Below, in pieces: positions 10,441 to 22,526 of a stretch of 64,000 nucleotides of DNA. Both the position numbers and the translations under genes were made by a program. This stretch comes from Xiphydria camelus (Eukaryota; Arthropoda; Insecta; Hymenoptera; Xiphydriidae). The notes under the pieces were generated by a model that had not been told where the DNA came from, ran no database searches, and saw nothing but the letters and a program-made list of their open reading frames with translations. The stretch is from the NCBI GenBank assembly GCA_963678675.1, contig OY783193.1, positions 35,750,430 to 35,814,429 of the forward strand. The letters are read 5' to 3'. The stretch's first letter is position 1. The number at the start of each line of letters is the position of its first letter.

Positions 10441-10700
10441 ACACCGAGGAAACAGTTTATTAATACATAGTTAATAAATGTAATTTCAAATACGACGAAA
10501 TAAATATTTCGTTAGGATAAGATAAAATATACGTTAATTATTAAAATATTTATTTCATTCAAATGATTCCCTTGAATCAAATCGTGTCAAATAAATATTA
10601 CAATAGTTAACAAATTTTTATTTGATCCAATAAAACGTTTATTTCGCCATATGCAAACAAATATTTATTAACTACAAATAAGCTGTATTTTCAATATGTA
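10441..10700. repeat. MITE-like element, family C, copy 1
   Basis: Left end ACACCGAGGAAACAGTTTAT, then TAGTTAATAAATGTAATTTC and ACGAAATAAATATTTCGTTA. The right part reads TTTCGCCATATGCAAACAAA and TTATTAACTACAAATAAGCT, ending in a degraded TTTTC-rich terminus. The family consensus is CACCGAGAAAACAGTTTATT...AACTACAAATAAACTG TTTTCTCGGTGT, with AATATTTATTTGGCACAATT in the middle. Ten copies are in the window. Non-coding. A family D element lies immediately downstream. Confidence 0.85.
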
Positions 10701-10703
10701 TGC

Positions 10704-10858
10704 TTTTAATCTGAATCAGTAGAAATCACTGATAATCAGTGAAAAGTCACTGAAATCCAGTGAATAGGTTATTGAAATTACAGTAACCTTATATTCACTG
10801 GATTTCAGTGCCTATACACTGATTCGCAGTTATTTTTACTGATTCAGATTAAGACAGT
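10704..10858. repeat. Palindromic MITE, family D, copy 1
   Basis: About 155 bp. The ends CTTTTAATCTGAATCAGTAG and TTTTTACTGATTCAGATTAAG are inverted. The inner arms contain TCACTGAAATCCAGTGAATA and its inverse ATATTCACTGGATTTCAGTG, so most of the element folds on itself. The same element is nested in a family C copy at 31480-31606, and half of one is at 42345-42390. Confidence 0.8.
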
Positions 10859-11489
10859 AGATCCGCGTATAGGATATGATATACTTTCCACTCTTGCATC
10901 GTCATTCGAGTATCATATTATGGTAGACGTCTGCAGACGTTCGCTAACGGTTTCCTTTAACGGTGAAACGCTGCACCGACTCTATATTCGCACACTCTAC
11001 TCGCGGTATAGTACCTATATACCCACTTTTTTCTCCGACTCCTCTACGAAGTTTTAGGTCGAACCGTCGTATCTCATCCCGGGAAGGTAATGCCAGGATA
11101 TACGCTTATGGCGTATACATATATATACGTGCACTTTTTATCCATACTAGCTGGCTCTCCTCTTTTCGAATTTCAAAGACTCAAAGCTAATTGCCTCTCG
11201 TTAGGATCCTTCAATAATAAGTTAACGGCGAACATTACGGCAACTGGCGTCGACGAAGACCGTCTACTTTTTTTTTTGCGGCACGCTGAGTAGGTACTTA
11301 TATATATGTATAGTCGCCATCTCCCCGATATACTTTATGCACTCGTCTCGGTGGGTTTCTCCATCTCTACGGTTTAAAGGAGGCAATCTTCGACATCTTC
11401 TTCGCTCTTCCGTTTTTTAAATTACCCCGCAGTACGCGACGAGGAAGAAATGTTCTTCGAACTAGGACTTCGTGTACTCGGGCGACAAA
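10859..11489. other. Non-coding stretch, no feature recognised
   Basis: Contains short frames at 10963-11190 and 11090-11293 (+) without family features. Nothing else stands out. Confidence 0.4.
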
Positions 11490-11669
11490 TAGCCGTGGCA
11501 ATTATTTTGGTGAAAATTATTCGAATCCGGTTCTTAACCAACGTAGTTTTTAGAAAATAGTTTTCGCTATTTTTTGAGTTCAGCTAATAAAAAATATCGA
11601 TACCAAAACTTTGAGAATTAGCGCTAATTATCAAACTCGAATAGTTTTCATTAAAATAATTGTGTCACG
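11490..11669. repeat. MITE-like element, family R, copy 1
   Basis: Inverted ends: left GTGGCAATTATTTTGGTG followed by AAAATTATTCGAA. The reverse complement of the right end is GTGACACAATTATTTTAATG followed by AAAACTATTCGAG. A related element with the same ends is at 46246-46447. About 180 bp and non-coding. Confidence 0.65.
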
Positions 11670-13614
11670 ATTATATTTCGTTCTCTCGGTGCATTGATGG
11701 CTTCTAATGAAAGCAGTTTATCTGGTTGCTACTGAGAGGATAAGCAGCTGTTTCTGTTACGAGTCATCGACATATTGCAACGATAACGACATTGGTACTT
11801 CAAAATAATAACAACTTTGTTGCTTCGACAATGCATCTATTATGTCCCCAATAATTTTCAATATCCGTGTAACATTTAATTACCAGATAAATGAACAGCA
11901 GACTTTTTCTCTCACTTCCCGTTCATCCTTAGAATCGAGCAATTTCTCGTCGTCAAAACGACACCCCACGCGCCGTATTAACGCGGCTTCCTTAACGAGC
12001 GGACCGATCTAATTAGATTAGGACTATCTGCAGCGCTCCGCGAGTGTCGTGACGAGGATGCCCCGCAGTTATCTCCAAGTTCGTGCCTATACCACGGTTC
12101 GTTGTTAATCCTGTTAGTGGCGAAACTACCGCCGGCAGAGTGTCACTGCAGAGCCGTGTAATCAGAGGAATCTTTCACCGCGAATAGAACGAATTCGGTT
12201 TTAACACTGATTGTGTTAGATGTAGGTTCGACAAATTTGGGCAAAATTATTTACCCCGTATTTTTTTATTTTTCATTTTCCGTCCTATCAAAGCTGGGAA
12301 ATGATATTTAAAAATACAGCTACGTCATCGTCTACTACGACTATCTCTTACGTATGATATACGCAATTATTAGGATACATTAGAATTGATGCAGATAATA
12401 GAGCTAAATAACCGACTAAAATACGAATACTCTATACGTTTATTATCTGTATCTATACCTGAAATATAATATCTATGTGTACATTATACGCGTATAATAT
12501 ATGTACATTTTGAATTTTCCGTAAGTATTCAAACGAAAAATATACGTATTACTTACGTATACTTTTTGTAACCATATAAGTATACATAATAATTATAGCT
12601 GTATCTACATAAAATTCACTTATAGGTATTATACGCAGTGTGTCGTGTGGGAAGTGCATCTCTCTGGTTTTTCGATGACGTCACAATCTTGTAGAAAAAA
12701 AAACGCACTTACAATTCTGCGAATAACTATTTCTTCGGACCGTTCCTTTTTTGTCTGTTGTTAAATATGAATACGGATTACACAAATTTAATTTAAAAAC
12801 ATGAATAATTTTTTTTTATGTCTAGATCGAATTCACCAGAACTGTTGCATATTCGATGCACCGTGCGTTGATATCGGAAAGATGCAGTCCTCTTGCGTTG
12901 CACTCGCGTTTTCGCTTGAACGACATTGCCGGAAAGAGAATGACGGGAAGATCGATGGAGGCTGTGTAGGGAGGATTATTTCATGTACGGGGATCCTTGA
13001 GGGGATGGGGTGGAATTCAATACAGTCAAGTTGCCGCTGGGTAATTCGAGTTGGAGTGGATTCAGCGAAACTTTGGTAATGCGTGGCTCGGCACTTGCAT
13101 GAGTTTCCGGTCGAGCCGCTTAACTGCAGCGCGATTATAGCTGTCTCACCGCAGATGCATAATCGTGACGCTTCAGATCATTCGGATATACGTTAATAAA
13201 GCGGCCGGGTAACGTTTCAAATGATATTAAATGTCTCGCAATGACAGAAATGTTTGAGAACTTTAGCGATATTTCCGGTAGAAAATATTGCTGGTGGTAA
13301 ATAGAAATGTTGCTGTAGAAATTAATCGTTATTTTATGGGAATAAGTTGGAGAACCCACGATCAATCTCAAAGCAGATTCAGAAACACCCGCTATATTCT
13401 ACAACAGCTAAATGTATGATGGTTGCAATAATTTTTCTGATTACCGCACAAAATATGTTATATAATAATACTGGAGCTCCTAAATATTTTTTAAATGCAT
13501 CGCGTCCGCGTCATCGACATCGTATTCTGAATGCAATTTTTAAAGAGGTACTTCAAGCATAGTTTCAATTGTAATTTTTCGTGTTTCAGATGTGAGTTGA
13601 GTATTTTTATTTCC
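11670..13614. other. Non-coding stretch, AT-rich with short palindromes
   Basis: No gene. At 12484-12497 there is a 14-bp perfect palindrome TTATACGCGTATAA inside a larger symmetric TGTACA...TGTACA context. A 92-codon frame at 12801-13079 (+) has no recognisable domain. The interval 11930-12180 is moderately GC-rich. Confidence 0.4.
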
Positions 13615-13875
13615 ACATTTAGAGAATAGTTTATTTTGTAGTTAGTAAATATATGTTTGAATATGGCGCAATACACATTTCGTGGGTCACACAAATATTT
13701 GCTAATTATTACAATATTTATTTGGCATAATTAAATTGTTCAAGGCAATTATTCGAACGAAATACACGTGCTAATAAAGATAATTAACATGCATTCGCTT
13801 AATCCTAACAAATTGTTTATTTCTCCATATTCAAATATACATTTATTAATTATAAATAAATTGTTTCCTCGGTGT
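13615..13875. repeat. MITE-like element, family C, copy 2
   Basis: Left part AGAGAATAGTTTATTTTGTAG with GTTTGAATATGGCGCAATAC. Middle ACAATATTTATTTGGCATAA. Right end AATTATAAATAAATTGTTTC then CTCGGTG, followed by TA. It has the same architecture as the 10.4 kb copy with fewer internal changes on the right. Confidence 0.8.
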
Positions 13876-15109
13876 ATATACCTAAAATATTGACCACTGT
13901 AACGATCGTGACGATGCCACAGAAGCTTCGAATAATGATGGATCGATTGAGAAAATATTACGAGAGGGAAAGATACGTTTATGTCTGTAACGAAGAACGT
14001 TCTCCAAGTATATCTCTCGTCGCCTTGAGCATAAGTCTCCCCTCTATCCTTTTTATTTATTCATCGAATAGGAAAGTAGCTGAAATGGGCGCTGCACCTC
14101 TTTCCATCGCTTCTTTCCTCCTATTTAAGGAGGTCTCGTCGTTATGGACTTTCCTTGGCGGTGATGGTTAATCTCTCCTCGTTCTTCTTCGAAAGAAGGT
14201 TAGAGGCGAATTAGTGACCGCGATATACTCTCCTATACCGTGTTCTACTATACATTCGTTCTCTGGAGAAATAACAGCCACATAATATTTTCGTTCTCAA
14301 ATGCTATCATCACTTTTATAAAACCGTACTATTTATATTATTAGATAATTACCCGTGAGGTGTTGTTCTATATTATGTCTCTGTAGAATTTTTTTTACAT
14401 GAAAAAGCGGGAAAAAATGGGATACCTCGAGTTGGCCTCTGATTATCGCGAGTACTGATGGAAAGCAGAGGCCAATGAAGGGCCACCCCATCTTATCCTG
14501 TTCTCCCCTAATCTTGAAAAAAGTAATCCACACATTTCTGTGCAAAGTCGATGAATTATAAACTGTAAATAACGCGATCATCAATTTTCGAATCAGACGT
14601 TCCATATCATACGTCTCAATAAGATCTCTCTTCTCTTTTTATACAGTCGCAAGCTCTTAAGGCATGATAAAGCATTTTTTTAATGAGTAATATTTAATTG
14701 AGATTGTAGCATTCTCGACGTCTTTCTCCATTAGTGCCGCAAGTTCGACGCGTCTCCCGATGGATTGATTGATGCTTAGGTAGTTGTTATTTATTCGTAA
14801 AGCTTTGAGCCTTTATATGACAGTGACTCCAATTGTTTCGATTTTTCCTATCAAAGTCCTGCATACGCTTTTACGACGGGCTATACCTATTCTCCCCTAT
14901 ATAATGGCCAAGGATCATCGTAAATAAAATGTCTTGACATGTAATTTCACGCTTCGAACCTAACGGTAGTATATCCTTCCGGTAGAGAAAATTATACAGC
15001 CTTTCTCATTGGAAAATGCGAATGAAAAGACATAAAAATTTGCGCGCAGAATGCTCCGGTGTCGTCTGAGCCTTAATGCATACTCAAGGCCGCAAATAGT
15101 TGCGGCGGT
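13876..15109. other. Non-coding stretch, no feature recognised
   Basis: Ordinary AT-rich DNA. Frames of 90-99 codons at 13872-14171 (+) and 14333-14605 (-) have no domain I can name. Confidence 0.4.
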
Positions 15110-15790
15110 CCTCACCGCCTTTGGCCATCCATAATTACCGTTCCAAACCGCACGCGCGCGCCTGACATCATCGTGTCTCCCGACCGGTCGTTATCCCGCG
15201 GCCCAAGAATTCCTCCGGCCTCCGCTCCGGCGGACGTCTTCCTTTTCCTCGCCGGGAAGGTGGACGAACGCGGGGACGCGTCGGGCGGTCCTGGGTGATC
15301 CTTCATTCGCAGCGGTTTTCCCGCGTCAGAGCGAACCCAACCCTCGTAGATCCTCCCTTGGACACTTCGATCCCGGGGAAAACCTTCCTGCCGAGTTTAC
15401 CGCAACACGAAAACTATTGCGCGCGTGGAACGCCCCCGCCCTCGCCACTCCGCGCGTTCATTCGGACGACTTTTAAATCGAGAGCCCCTCGGGGCGTCCC
15501 GAACTTTCTCGGACTAGTTCGACGGGAATTTCAGGTATCCACTCGACGAAGACGACGCTGATGGCAGTTTAAACCGGAGCGAAATGGGAAGGTTAAGGAG
15601 GACAGTTTGACGAAACTTAGTCGGGGCGAATCGCGTGGAGTTTCCGTATACGTGTACAGGCACGCGGTATGCTCGTCTGCAGGTGCAGCGAGGGGAGGGA
15701 TACGAGTGGAAAGTTCGTGTAGAGGTGAGGATGTTACTGGCGAGAATTTGCGGACGAGTGAATCCCTCTCTCTTTCTTTTGTCTTTCATT
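15110..15790. other. CpG-rich patch
   Basis: GC-rich and CpG-rich DNA from about 15110 to 15560, with frames on both strands of 64-91 codons. No conserved protein is recognised. It may be promoter-like or exonic, but the sequence alone does not decide. Confidence 0.4.
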
Positions 15791-16072
15791 ATTTCATCGT
15801 TTTGTCGTCACTTTCGTTTATATTGTAGGATGTAATAGGCGTATTTTTTAGGCAGGTGGCATGTTGTTGTTTATTTCGTTTGATTTCTTATATATGGGAA
15901 ATATAACATCGGTAAATTTTATTGTATTGTATTTGGCATAAAAGAGGTATAGATACATAAGGGTTTTCTCTCTTGGATATTCTTACTGTGCTAAAGAAGA
16001 ACTTTTCTCCTTAGAAATTTGGAAATTGTAATGTAAACTATCACGATTTATGGTTTTCAAAAGAAAAATTAC
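15791..16072. other. AT-rich spacer
   Basis: Nothing recognised. Confidence 0.35.
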
Positions 16073-16280
16073 CCCTCAGGGTGAAAAGATCTGTACGGAT
16101 TATATATATTTTGTGTATGTAGAACATATATAAATTTGGGATTATAATTTTGATATAAACCATATGTAGTTCGCGTATATGGTTCATATAAAAATGATAT
16201 ATAAATTAAATAAGCCCAAATTTATATATTTTACATACAAAATATATATAATCCATATATTTAGATCTTTTCCACTTGGG
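16073..16280. repeat. MITE-like element, family F, copy 2
   Basis: Ends CCCTCAGGGTGAAAAGATCT and AGATCTTTTCCACTTGGG are inverted. The interior is AT-rich with AATTTATATATTTT and CATATATGG-like words in mirrored order, so the whole element is nearly palindromic (AAATTTGGG near 16135 against CCCAAATTT near 16214). Confidence 0.8.
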
Positions 16281-17699
16281 ACTGTATCGTACTGCAAAAA
16301 CGTCCGAAAACCCTCAAGCGTACCTCTTTTATTGTAACTGCAGTAAAATTGACAGGTACCAGTCTTTCCCTGTAGGTATATTTCTGCTTGTCTTTTTATT
16401 TTTCACCACACATCAGTGGTATAGGTATCAGTGTCTACTTATAATTCATTTAATGGATTATTTTAGTCAAATTATCGAACCCAGATCCACATAAGAAGTA
16501 TTTCTCGTCTTTTTCAACCTTCGATTTTTAATTTTGTTTTATACTTCTATTTCTTTACTTTCAATTTTTATCGCTATTTCCTTTCCCGTTCGAGATTTTA
16601 ATTTTTCTCGTACGTATAATTCCTACTTTCGTCGACTCATGAATTGCGATTGTCCCAATCCGTCCGTCGATACTTATTTCTTCGGATAAACCGGTCGATC
16701 AATTGTAAATAACTGTATACGTAATATATTAATCTGCGTTGGAGTCGATGGCGTCATACGATCGTTACAAGAGGTCAGGATATTGGAAATGTCATTGCCA
16801 TGAGAACGTACCTACTTTTACCAAAAAATACTCATTCATTTTAACAGCCAAATTCTTTCCGCGCGGATATTTCCATCGTATTTCGTTTTATCTTCGAATT
16901 ATAAAGAACCGAATTATAATTTCGGATTTATGTGAGAGCGCTATTAAATTCTTCACACGAAAGTTCGGTTCCACTTGTAAAGCTAAATGGGGTTCTCACT
17001 ATTAAACTTTTACCGTATCTCGTTCAGTTTCTGAGGAGATCGTAAAATTTTCATTCGTATATGCGAAGATGTGGTCGGAAATTTTTTCCCGGTAGTGCAG
17101 GTACAATGCTCGCTCGACTTTTCTCTCCGGAGGAGCGACAGGACGAGGGGTGGACTCTCCAGAGACAGTTTTCATTCCTCTCTCTCCCCCCCCCGCCTCT
17201 CACTCCTTCCACAGTTTCTTCTCTTCTTTTCACTTCTCTCAGTTTTCCCATCTATCTCTCTCCCGGCGCGTACCTCGCACGTGTGAGCGCATCACGCTTG
17301 CCGACCAAAAAAGTTGTAACGCAATCATCCAATTACTCCGGATCCTCCAGCCGCGTGCAAAGCTGTACGGGACGAGTTAGAAACCAACATGACGGGCTCT
17401 TCCCTTTCCGCAAAGTATATCCCGCTTAACGAACATCGCGGCGGTTTAATTGTTCACTCGTTTCCTCTAGGCTCTTACTAATTACGGCCAGTTTTGCTCG
17501 TTTACGTCGCGATGCACAGTTTTCCTGCAAATTTTTCGAAATGGCACGAGTATTTAAAAGTTTTCGCGCCGCCGCATCCTTCGCGTAACTGTAGCTACAG
17601 CTAAGCGTTACCGACGGAATGCGTCAAAGTGTGGCGTTGATAGACTGGCTTTGCGTAAAAAATACTTTCGGGTTTTAATGAAAGCAGCTTCGTGAGCGT
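16281..17699. other. Non-coding stretch with C-rich tract
   Basis: No gene supported. Around 17175-17275 the plus strand is a pyrimidine run including a C9 tract, which opens overlapping plus-strand frames (17061-17429, 17071-17286, 17150-17380) rich in Ser, Pro and Leu. I treat these as compositional. Confidence 0.4.
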
Positions 17700-17924
17700 A
17701 CTGAGGGAAGAGTTTATTTATTATTAATAAATATGTACTTGATTATAGCGAAAGAAATATTTCATTGCGTCAAATAAATATGCGTTAATTATATTAGAAT
17801 GCCTTTTTCATTGAAACAGAAATAGAGAAAGAGCTAATTAATGTTTCATTGGCTCAAAGAAATATTTTTTTCTCTATAATCGAGTATACGTATGATAACA
17901 ATTAATGCACTGTTTTCTTTGATG
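17700..17924. repeat. MITE-like element, family C, copy 3 (diverged)
   Basis: Begins ACTGAGGGAAGAGTTTATTT with ATTAATAAATATGTACTTG and GAAAGAAATATTTCATTGCG. The right end is CAATTAATGCACTGTTTTCT. More diverged and shorter than other copies, lacking the GGCACAATT middle block. Confidence 0.65.
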
Positions 17925-18283
17925 CCGTTTCGTTTGTAGGTTCCATTCAGTCATTTTCTAGTATGTAAGCATTATTCGTATACTTATTCAGTTTTCGTTA
18001 GTCGACCGAATAGCGACAAAGTTCGCGATGGCGTTTCCACGTGTCGTTGCAATATCGTCAGACTAATTCGTGTGCGGGCATCGAAGCGGGCAAAGTCCAG
18101 AACTTATTCAAACGTACAGTATACAGAATTTTAAATGAATTCCCGATTAAAATTTATGCGAATACACGGCCTTCGCTAAATTTAATTAAAAGTTCATCAG
18201 ACAAGGCAATTTTATATGTACATAAATCATAGAAGAGGAATGCGTAAATGAATTTTGGACTTCAATTTTGAAATATCTCTCAT
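17925..18283. other. Non-coding spacer
   Basis: Nothing recognised. A 63-codon frame at 18041-18232 has no features. Confidence 0.35.
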
Positions 18284-18286
18284 ATA

Positions 18287-18510
18287 CAGGGTGTTCACGT
18301 TCAGGCTTCAAGAGTGGTCGGAGCCTATTTCAAATTTGTCTCATATACGATACATACTAATTAGCGGCTCAATTAGCCTTTCCTGTTGTCACTGCGGCCA
18401 TCCATTAATTGAAGATCAAACTGCATAGATGACTATTGGTTCGTGTATACATACACGGCAAACTCGAAAAAGGCTCCACCCACTCTTGGAGCCTGGATGT
18501 GAACACTCTA
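18287..18510. repeat. MITE-like element, family J, TA-flanked
   Basis: About 224 bp with long inverted ends. The left is CAGGGTGTTCACGTTCAGGC then TTCAAGAGTGG. The reverse complement of the right is TAGAGTGTTCACATCCAGGC then TCCAAGAGTGGGTGGAGCC. Both sides are flanked by TA, consistent with Tc1/mariner-type insertion. Single-ended CAGGGTG motifs also occur at 22104 and near 33530. Non-coding. Confidence 0.8.
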
Positions 18511-18513
18511 TAT

Positions 18514-18984
18514 TTATTACATTAGAAATAGAAGTCGAACGAATCGAGCTGACGAAATTTTTCGTTCCGATGATCACGTGTTTTCTACACGCTCAAGTGT
18601 GTAGAGTTACAACTAGGTCGCTGTGTATACTACAATGAAATTTGATACACCCTTGAGATTCACCGTCAGACGTGACGCTCTTACATATATGTTAAGTGGA
18701 GCTCCCCTTCGCGCTCGATTTACTCCTCCTTCCGCTCGATTTACTCCATAATGAAAATGATAATGACTGGCAGTTAAAAAGCGATTACAACTTTTATGGA
18801 AAGGTTCGTACGTGCCTTTTCAGGATGGGATAGGTAATATGTGCCGTACGGGATTAATCGTCTAATTCAAATCCATTCCCCACTATCTATTACATACGTT
18901 GCAGAGGAGAAATCTACGAGTTTTTTTGTACAGGTAGCTCTAAATCGCGGCTCGATATGTTGTATAATATTATGTCGTATAGAA
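18514..18984. other. Non-coding spacer
   Basis: No gene or repeat recognised. It contains a short direct repeat (CGCTCGATTTACTCC twice near 18713-18748). Confidence 0.4.
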
Positions 18985-19165
18985 CAAAATTAATCTCAGC
19001 ATTTACAACGGTTTGTGGTAAATTTCGAGACGCGACCAATTTATTCTTGCAATTACTACAGTTTCAGTAAAAAAATTGTAATAATACCTGGGAAAATTGC
19101 AAGCAGAGGGCTGTAATTTTTACTATAATTATGATTATCGTAACGATAAATAGCGGGGAAAAAGC
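18985..19165. repeat. MITE-like element, family B, truncated copy
   Basis: Matches family B through AGCATTTACAACGGTTTGTGG, TAAATTTCGAGACGCGACC, AATTTATTCTTGCAATTACT and the middle TGTAATTTTTACTATAATT. The right terminal arm is lost after about 19165. Intact copies are at 24914-25146 and 26035-26268. Confidence 0.75.
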
Positions 19166-20636
19166 AATTCTAAGTCAGCTTGCTTAACTGCACGTTAGCT
19201 TGAAAGATGTAGTTGGTCAGTAGTAAATACCTACATATAACAGACGCGCCACAGATTTTTATAAATGTGTATAATATAACTATACTATTTAAGTAGGTAA
19301 CTATAGGTATTTAAGAATATAGAAATCGCGTTAAATCAATCCTTATTTTCAAACATTCACCGAAAATTTATATACAGATACGACGAAACTGGACATTCTT
19401 ATGCACCACTCGACATCGTGTAATGACTTTTAGAGAAAGCCTCTTAAATGCATTGCACGCACATGCAGTCTAGGAATAGCAGAAGTGTCCTGAGCAAGAG
19501 TTTGGTTCTTCAATGTCTTTTCGAAGTAGTCGTTGTCGAAAAACACACGCCCTTACTAAAAATACAAAGTAAAAGGCCGATGCAACTTCGATGCATTTTC
19601 TATGCCTTCCAAATCGACTTCAAATCCTGAACATTCCAAGAAACCTCCCGCCGCCGTGGAAATTGAACGCTTGTCTTGAGATTCTCAAATGTCTGACCTT
19701 TTAGCCACCTTTCCACTGCTCCTACACCAACTAAACCGCAGGCGCGTCGATTCGGCTACGACTCGCGGCAAACGCGTCCTTTATTCACCATTTATAAGAG
19801 GCACTCCTCGTGGCGAACGCACCTCGAGGTCGAGCAAAATTATCGGCAAGGTTAAACGGCAACGTCCCCTCCCTCCCCTTTACGCTCGAGTATTTCGCGC
19901 ACCGAACGCGCAAATTACACAAGCGAGACGCGCTTTCACTTGGCACTCGCAGTTCGCGTTCTTACGACCTGCAACACGGTCGTCGTCGTCGTCGTCGTCG
20001 TCGTCGTTGTCGGCGTAGTTCGGTCTTCGCTATTTCGGTAATGTGGACTAGTCAATCGAGGCCACCGCGATACTGGACGCGGCTAATTTTGGAAAAGCGC
20101 GCTTGCACCGCTCTTTCCTCTCCGCTCCCGAACTAATTTGCCTCGCGAAATTTGCACTTGTTGCTGCGCGACGAGTATATCCGCTGATTCCTTTGTGGAA
20201 GTATTTATGTGGGGTGTTGAAATTTTTAGGATTTTTCCTCACTTCCGCCCCTTTTTTCTTGACTCGTTTGTGACATTGATTAGCATTCTTTTTTTTTTTT
20301 TGGTGACAATATGTATTTTGACGTCGACAAGGTTTTTGGGTTTTGTAATTAGTCAAAAATCGTCACAGAAATTCGAAACGGTTCGAGACTCTCCATTACT
20401 TTTATACAAATATCAGGTAAATTTAATATATGTTCTAAATTCTATAAAAATACAGCATATTTACTAAAGGAAACTACATGAAATGTGTATAAAAACGTGT
20501 CACCGACGCATGCATTTAGGATGCATCTGCAGAGTCTGGTCGGATTGCTGATACACTCTGGCTGAATGTTAAGGGTTAAAGACTGAAACTTGGCTCCATC
20601 CACTGGAGCAGACAGTTTTCTAATGCTTCATTTACA
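19166..20636. other. Non-coding stretch with (TCG)n tract
   Basis: No gene supported. From 19700 to 20160 the DNA is GC-rich. Overlapping frames at 19689-20018 and 19810-20136 (+) end in poly-Ser or poly-Arg from the trinucleotide tract at 19979-20007. An A/T-rich part follows to 20640 with a T-run at 20288-20300. Confidence 0.4.
19979..20007. repeat. (GTC)n trinucleotide tract
   Basis: About nine and a half uninterrupted GTC/TCG units, then TTGTCGGCG. Simple-sequence repeat. Confidence 0.95.
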
Positions 20637-21000
20637 TTGCCTACGATTCGGTCTCAAACACACAATTCGAGGAATGATTTATTATAATTGAAGTAAGAAT
20701 TCATTAGAAAATGTATTCCATCGAATACATCGAGGTTATGCTGTAATCGATATCTGTTTTCGTCAGTTGATATTATTCCAATTCATTACGTTGCTAAACT
20801 CTCAAATTATCACTAAACGAACTATGTCTTAGTACCGAACGAGTCATTATAGTTTTATAACAAAGAACCCATACACCAGAATTGAATCAAAAAGGTACAG
20901 GTAATTCGAGTAAATGTTACTCTTTAGCCGACATGAAAAAATTGTCTGGCTGAAAATCTGGGATACGATCCGTAGCCATACTTTTTTCCCTTAACGCAGG
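20637..21000. repeat. MITE-like element, family H, copy 1 (left end lost)
   Basis: Aligns with 40941-41383. Shared blocks are GTCAGTTGATATTATTCCAA, TATAGTTTTATAACAAAGAAC, AAAAAATTGTCTGGCTGAAA and GATACGATCCGTAGCCATAC, then TTTTTTCCC and ACGCAGG. The left subterminal GCCTACGATTCGGTCTCAA mirrors the right, but the outermost left terminus is missing. Non-coding. Confidence 0.8.
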
Positions 21001-21860
21001 AGGACTCACTTCAAAATATGCATTTGTCAGGTCGTTACCGCAAACTGCGTTTATCTGCAGGATATACACAGACACAAACCCAGTCCGCACATATTTATAC
21101 TTCCGTTAGATACGTTCCCCGCATCGCTACAGCTCCTACAGTTAATGTAGCATCGCGGTGGCCGCGATGCATTATCGACGACTCGTCTTGGCGCTGCCAC
21201 GACGGCTTGCATAAAATCCCACGGTGCGAACCCGAGCCAGACATAAATATTCATACCGGTCTCGCGCGCGGAAGGTTGGCGCGAGAAACTCACGCGGCGG
21301 TGGAGTGTGTGCGGCGTGTGCCGGTTTCTCGATCGCGTATAGTCACGTGGTCGCGCGCGAGACGCTTCCGCCTTCCGGTTCCGGAAGCGCCCCGCTCCGC
21401 TCGCGCGGCGGGCTCCGGCTTCCCGACGTCCGCGACTTACGCCTATGGCGCGGTATAAACATCCGTCGACGCGAATGGCTCGCAATTTTTGACGAGTAGT
21501 TTCGAGTTCATATACGACACGGCGCATCGCGCGCGAAAGCTGCGGGACCGCGAGTGCTTATGGAAATTCGGCGGATGTGTGCGACGGGACGCAGTAAAAT
21601 CTTTTACGCGCGCGCATACTCGTATCCTATCCGTAAAATTCTAGAGACTTCTTCCGCTCGGCGACGCCGGAATGTCTCTCTCGCGCGGAACGGCGGGGAG
21701 ACCGTGACGTCGAAGGCCGCTGCGAATAACGAAATAAGGCGTGTATGATATATCTCTCGATATCGCGGAAATCGCACGGCGATAAACGGGAAGCGACTAT
21801 TGAGCGACAGGCGCCTCGGTGCCTCCATCGGTATTCGCGTAAACGGGGATAAGAAGAGTT
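21001..21860. other. CpG-rich patch (about 21130-21740)
   Basis: Very CpG-rich DNA (GCGCGCGAGACGCTTCCGCC and similar). A hairpin GCATCGCGG-TGG-CCGCGATGC lies at 21150-21170. Long frames on both strands (21018-21458 plus, 21051-21527 minus) overlap and have no recognisable domain. The patch could be a promoter island for a gene outside the window; there is a TATA-like box at 21454. Confidence 0.45.
21454..21459 (+). promoter_or_regulatory. TATA-like box in CpG-rich patch
   Basis: TATAAA preceded by GGCGCGG and followed by CATCCGTCGACG, within a CpG island-like region. The position is compatible with a core promoter, but no initiator or transcript evidence exists. A chance match is quite possible. 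Confidence 0.2.
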
Positions 21861-22077
21861 CACCGAGGAGATTGTTTATTTGTAGTCCATAAATATTTGC
21901 TCGAATCTGGTGAAATGAACATTTTGTCGGACCAAGCAAATATTCGTTAACTATTATGATATTTATTTGGCACAATTACATAAATGTTTTGGGGAATGAA
22001 ATAAATATTGTAATAGTCAATGCACAAACGTTCTGCTCCTAATATTTGAAATGATATTTATCAACTGTTTTCTCAGT
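21861..22077. repeat. MITE-like element, family C, copy 4
   Basis: CACCGAGGAGATTGTTTATT at the left and ATCAACTGTTTTCTCAGT at the right. The middle has ATGATATTTATTTGGCACAA and TTGGGGAATGAAATAAATAT. About 217 bp. Confidence 0.8.
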
Positions 22078-22268
22078 AGGAGGTTCGGTAAATTATAATA
22101 TACAGGGTGTTTCACTTGGGAAGTTCGAATGGGGCGTGGCTTATAATCTCGCCGATACTCGATACATCGCGTAACGTACGTTCATGTTACAGCGATGCTT
22201 TGAGATATACGATTCTCGATACATTGGATATTATTAAACACAGAGTTACAATCGCACAAACAAATATC
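22078..22268. other. Spacer with solitary CAGGGTGTTTC terminus
   Basis: TATACAGGGTGTTTCACTTG at 22101 looks like one end of a family J-like element. No opposite end was found before the next family C copy, so it is either truncated or accidental. Confidence 0.4.
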
Positions 22269-22526
22269 ACACCGAGAAAACGGTTTATTTGTAGTTAATT
22301 AATGTTTGTTTGAATGCGGGAGAAGTAACCATTTTATTGGTTCAAGTGAATATTAATTAACTACTTGCGATATTTATTCGACACAATTTGATCATTTGAA
22401 GCAACAAATTTAAAGGAAATAAATATTTCAATAATTAACATATATTTTCTTATCTTAACGAAATATTTATTTCGCCGTAATTAAAATTACATGTATTAGC
22501 TGCTAATAAACTGTTTTCTCAGTGCA
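22269..22526. repeat. MITE-like element, family C, copy 5
   Basis: One of the best preserved family C copies. It starts ACACCGAGAAAACGGTTTATT with GTAGTTAATTAATGTTTG. The middle is CGATATTTATTCGACACAAT. It ends TAAACTGTTTTCTCAGTGC. It lies only about 190 bp from copy 4, in the same orientation. Confidence 0.85.

Noticed and set aside
19810..20136. Poly-Arg/poly-Ser frames
   Set aside because: Products of the (GTC)n tract at 19979-20007.
21018..21527. 146- and 158-codon frames on opposite strands
   Set aside because: Same compositional effect in a CpG-rich patch; content resembles no known protein.
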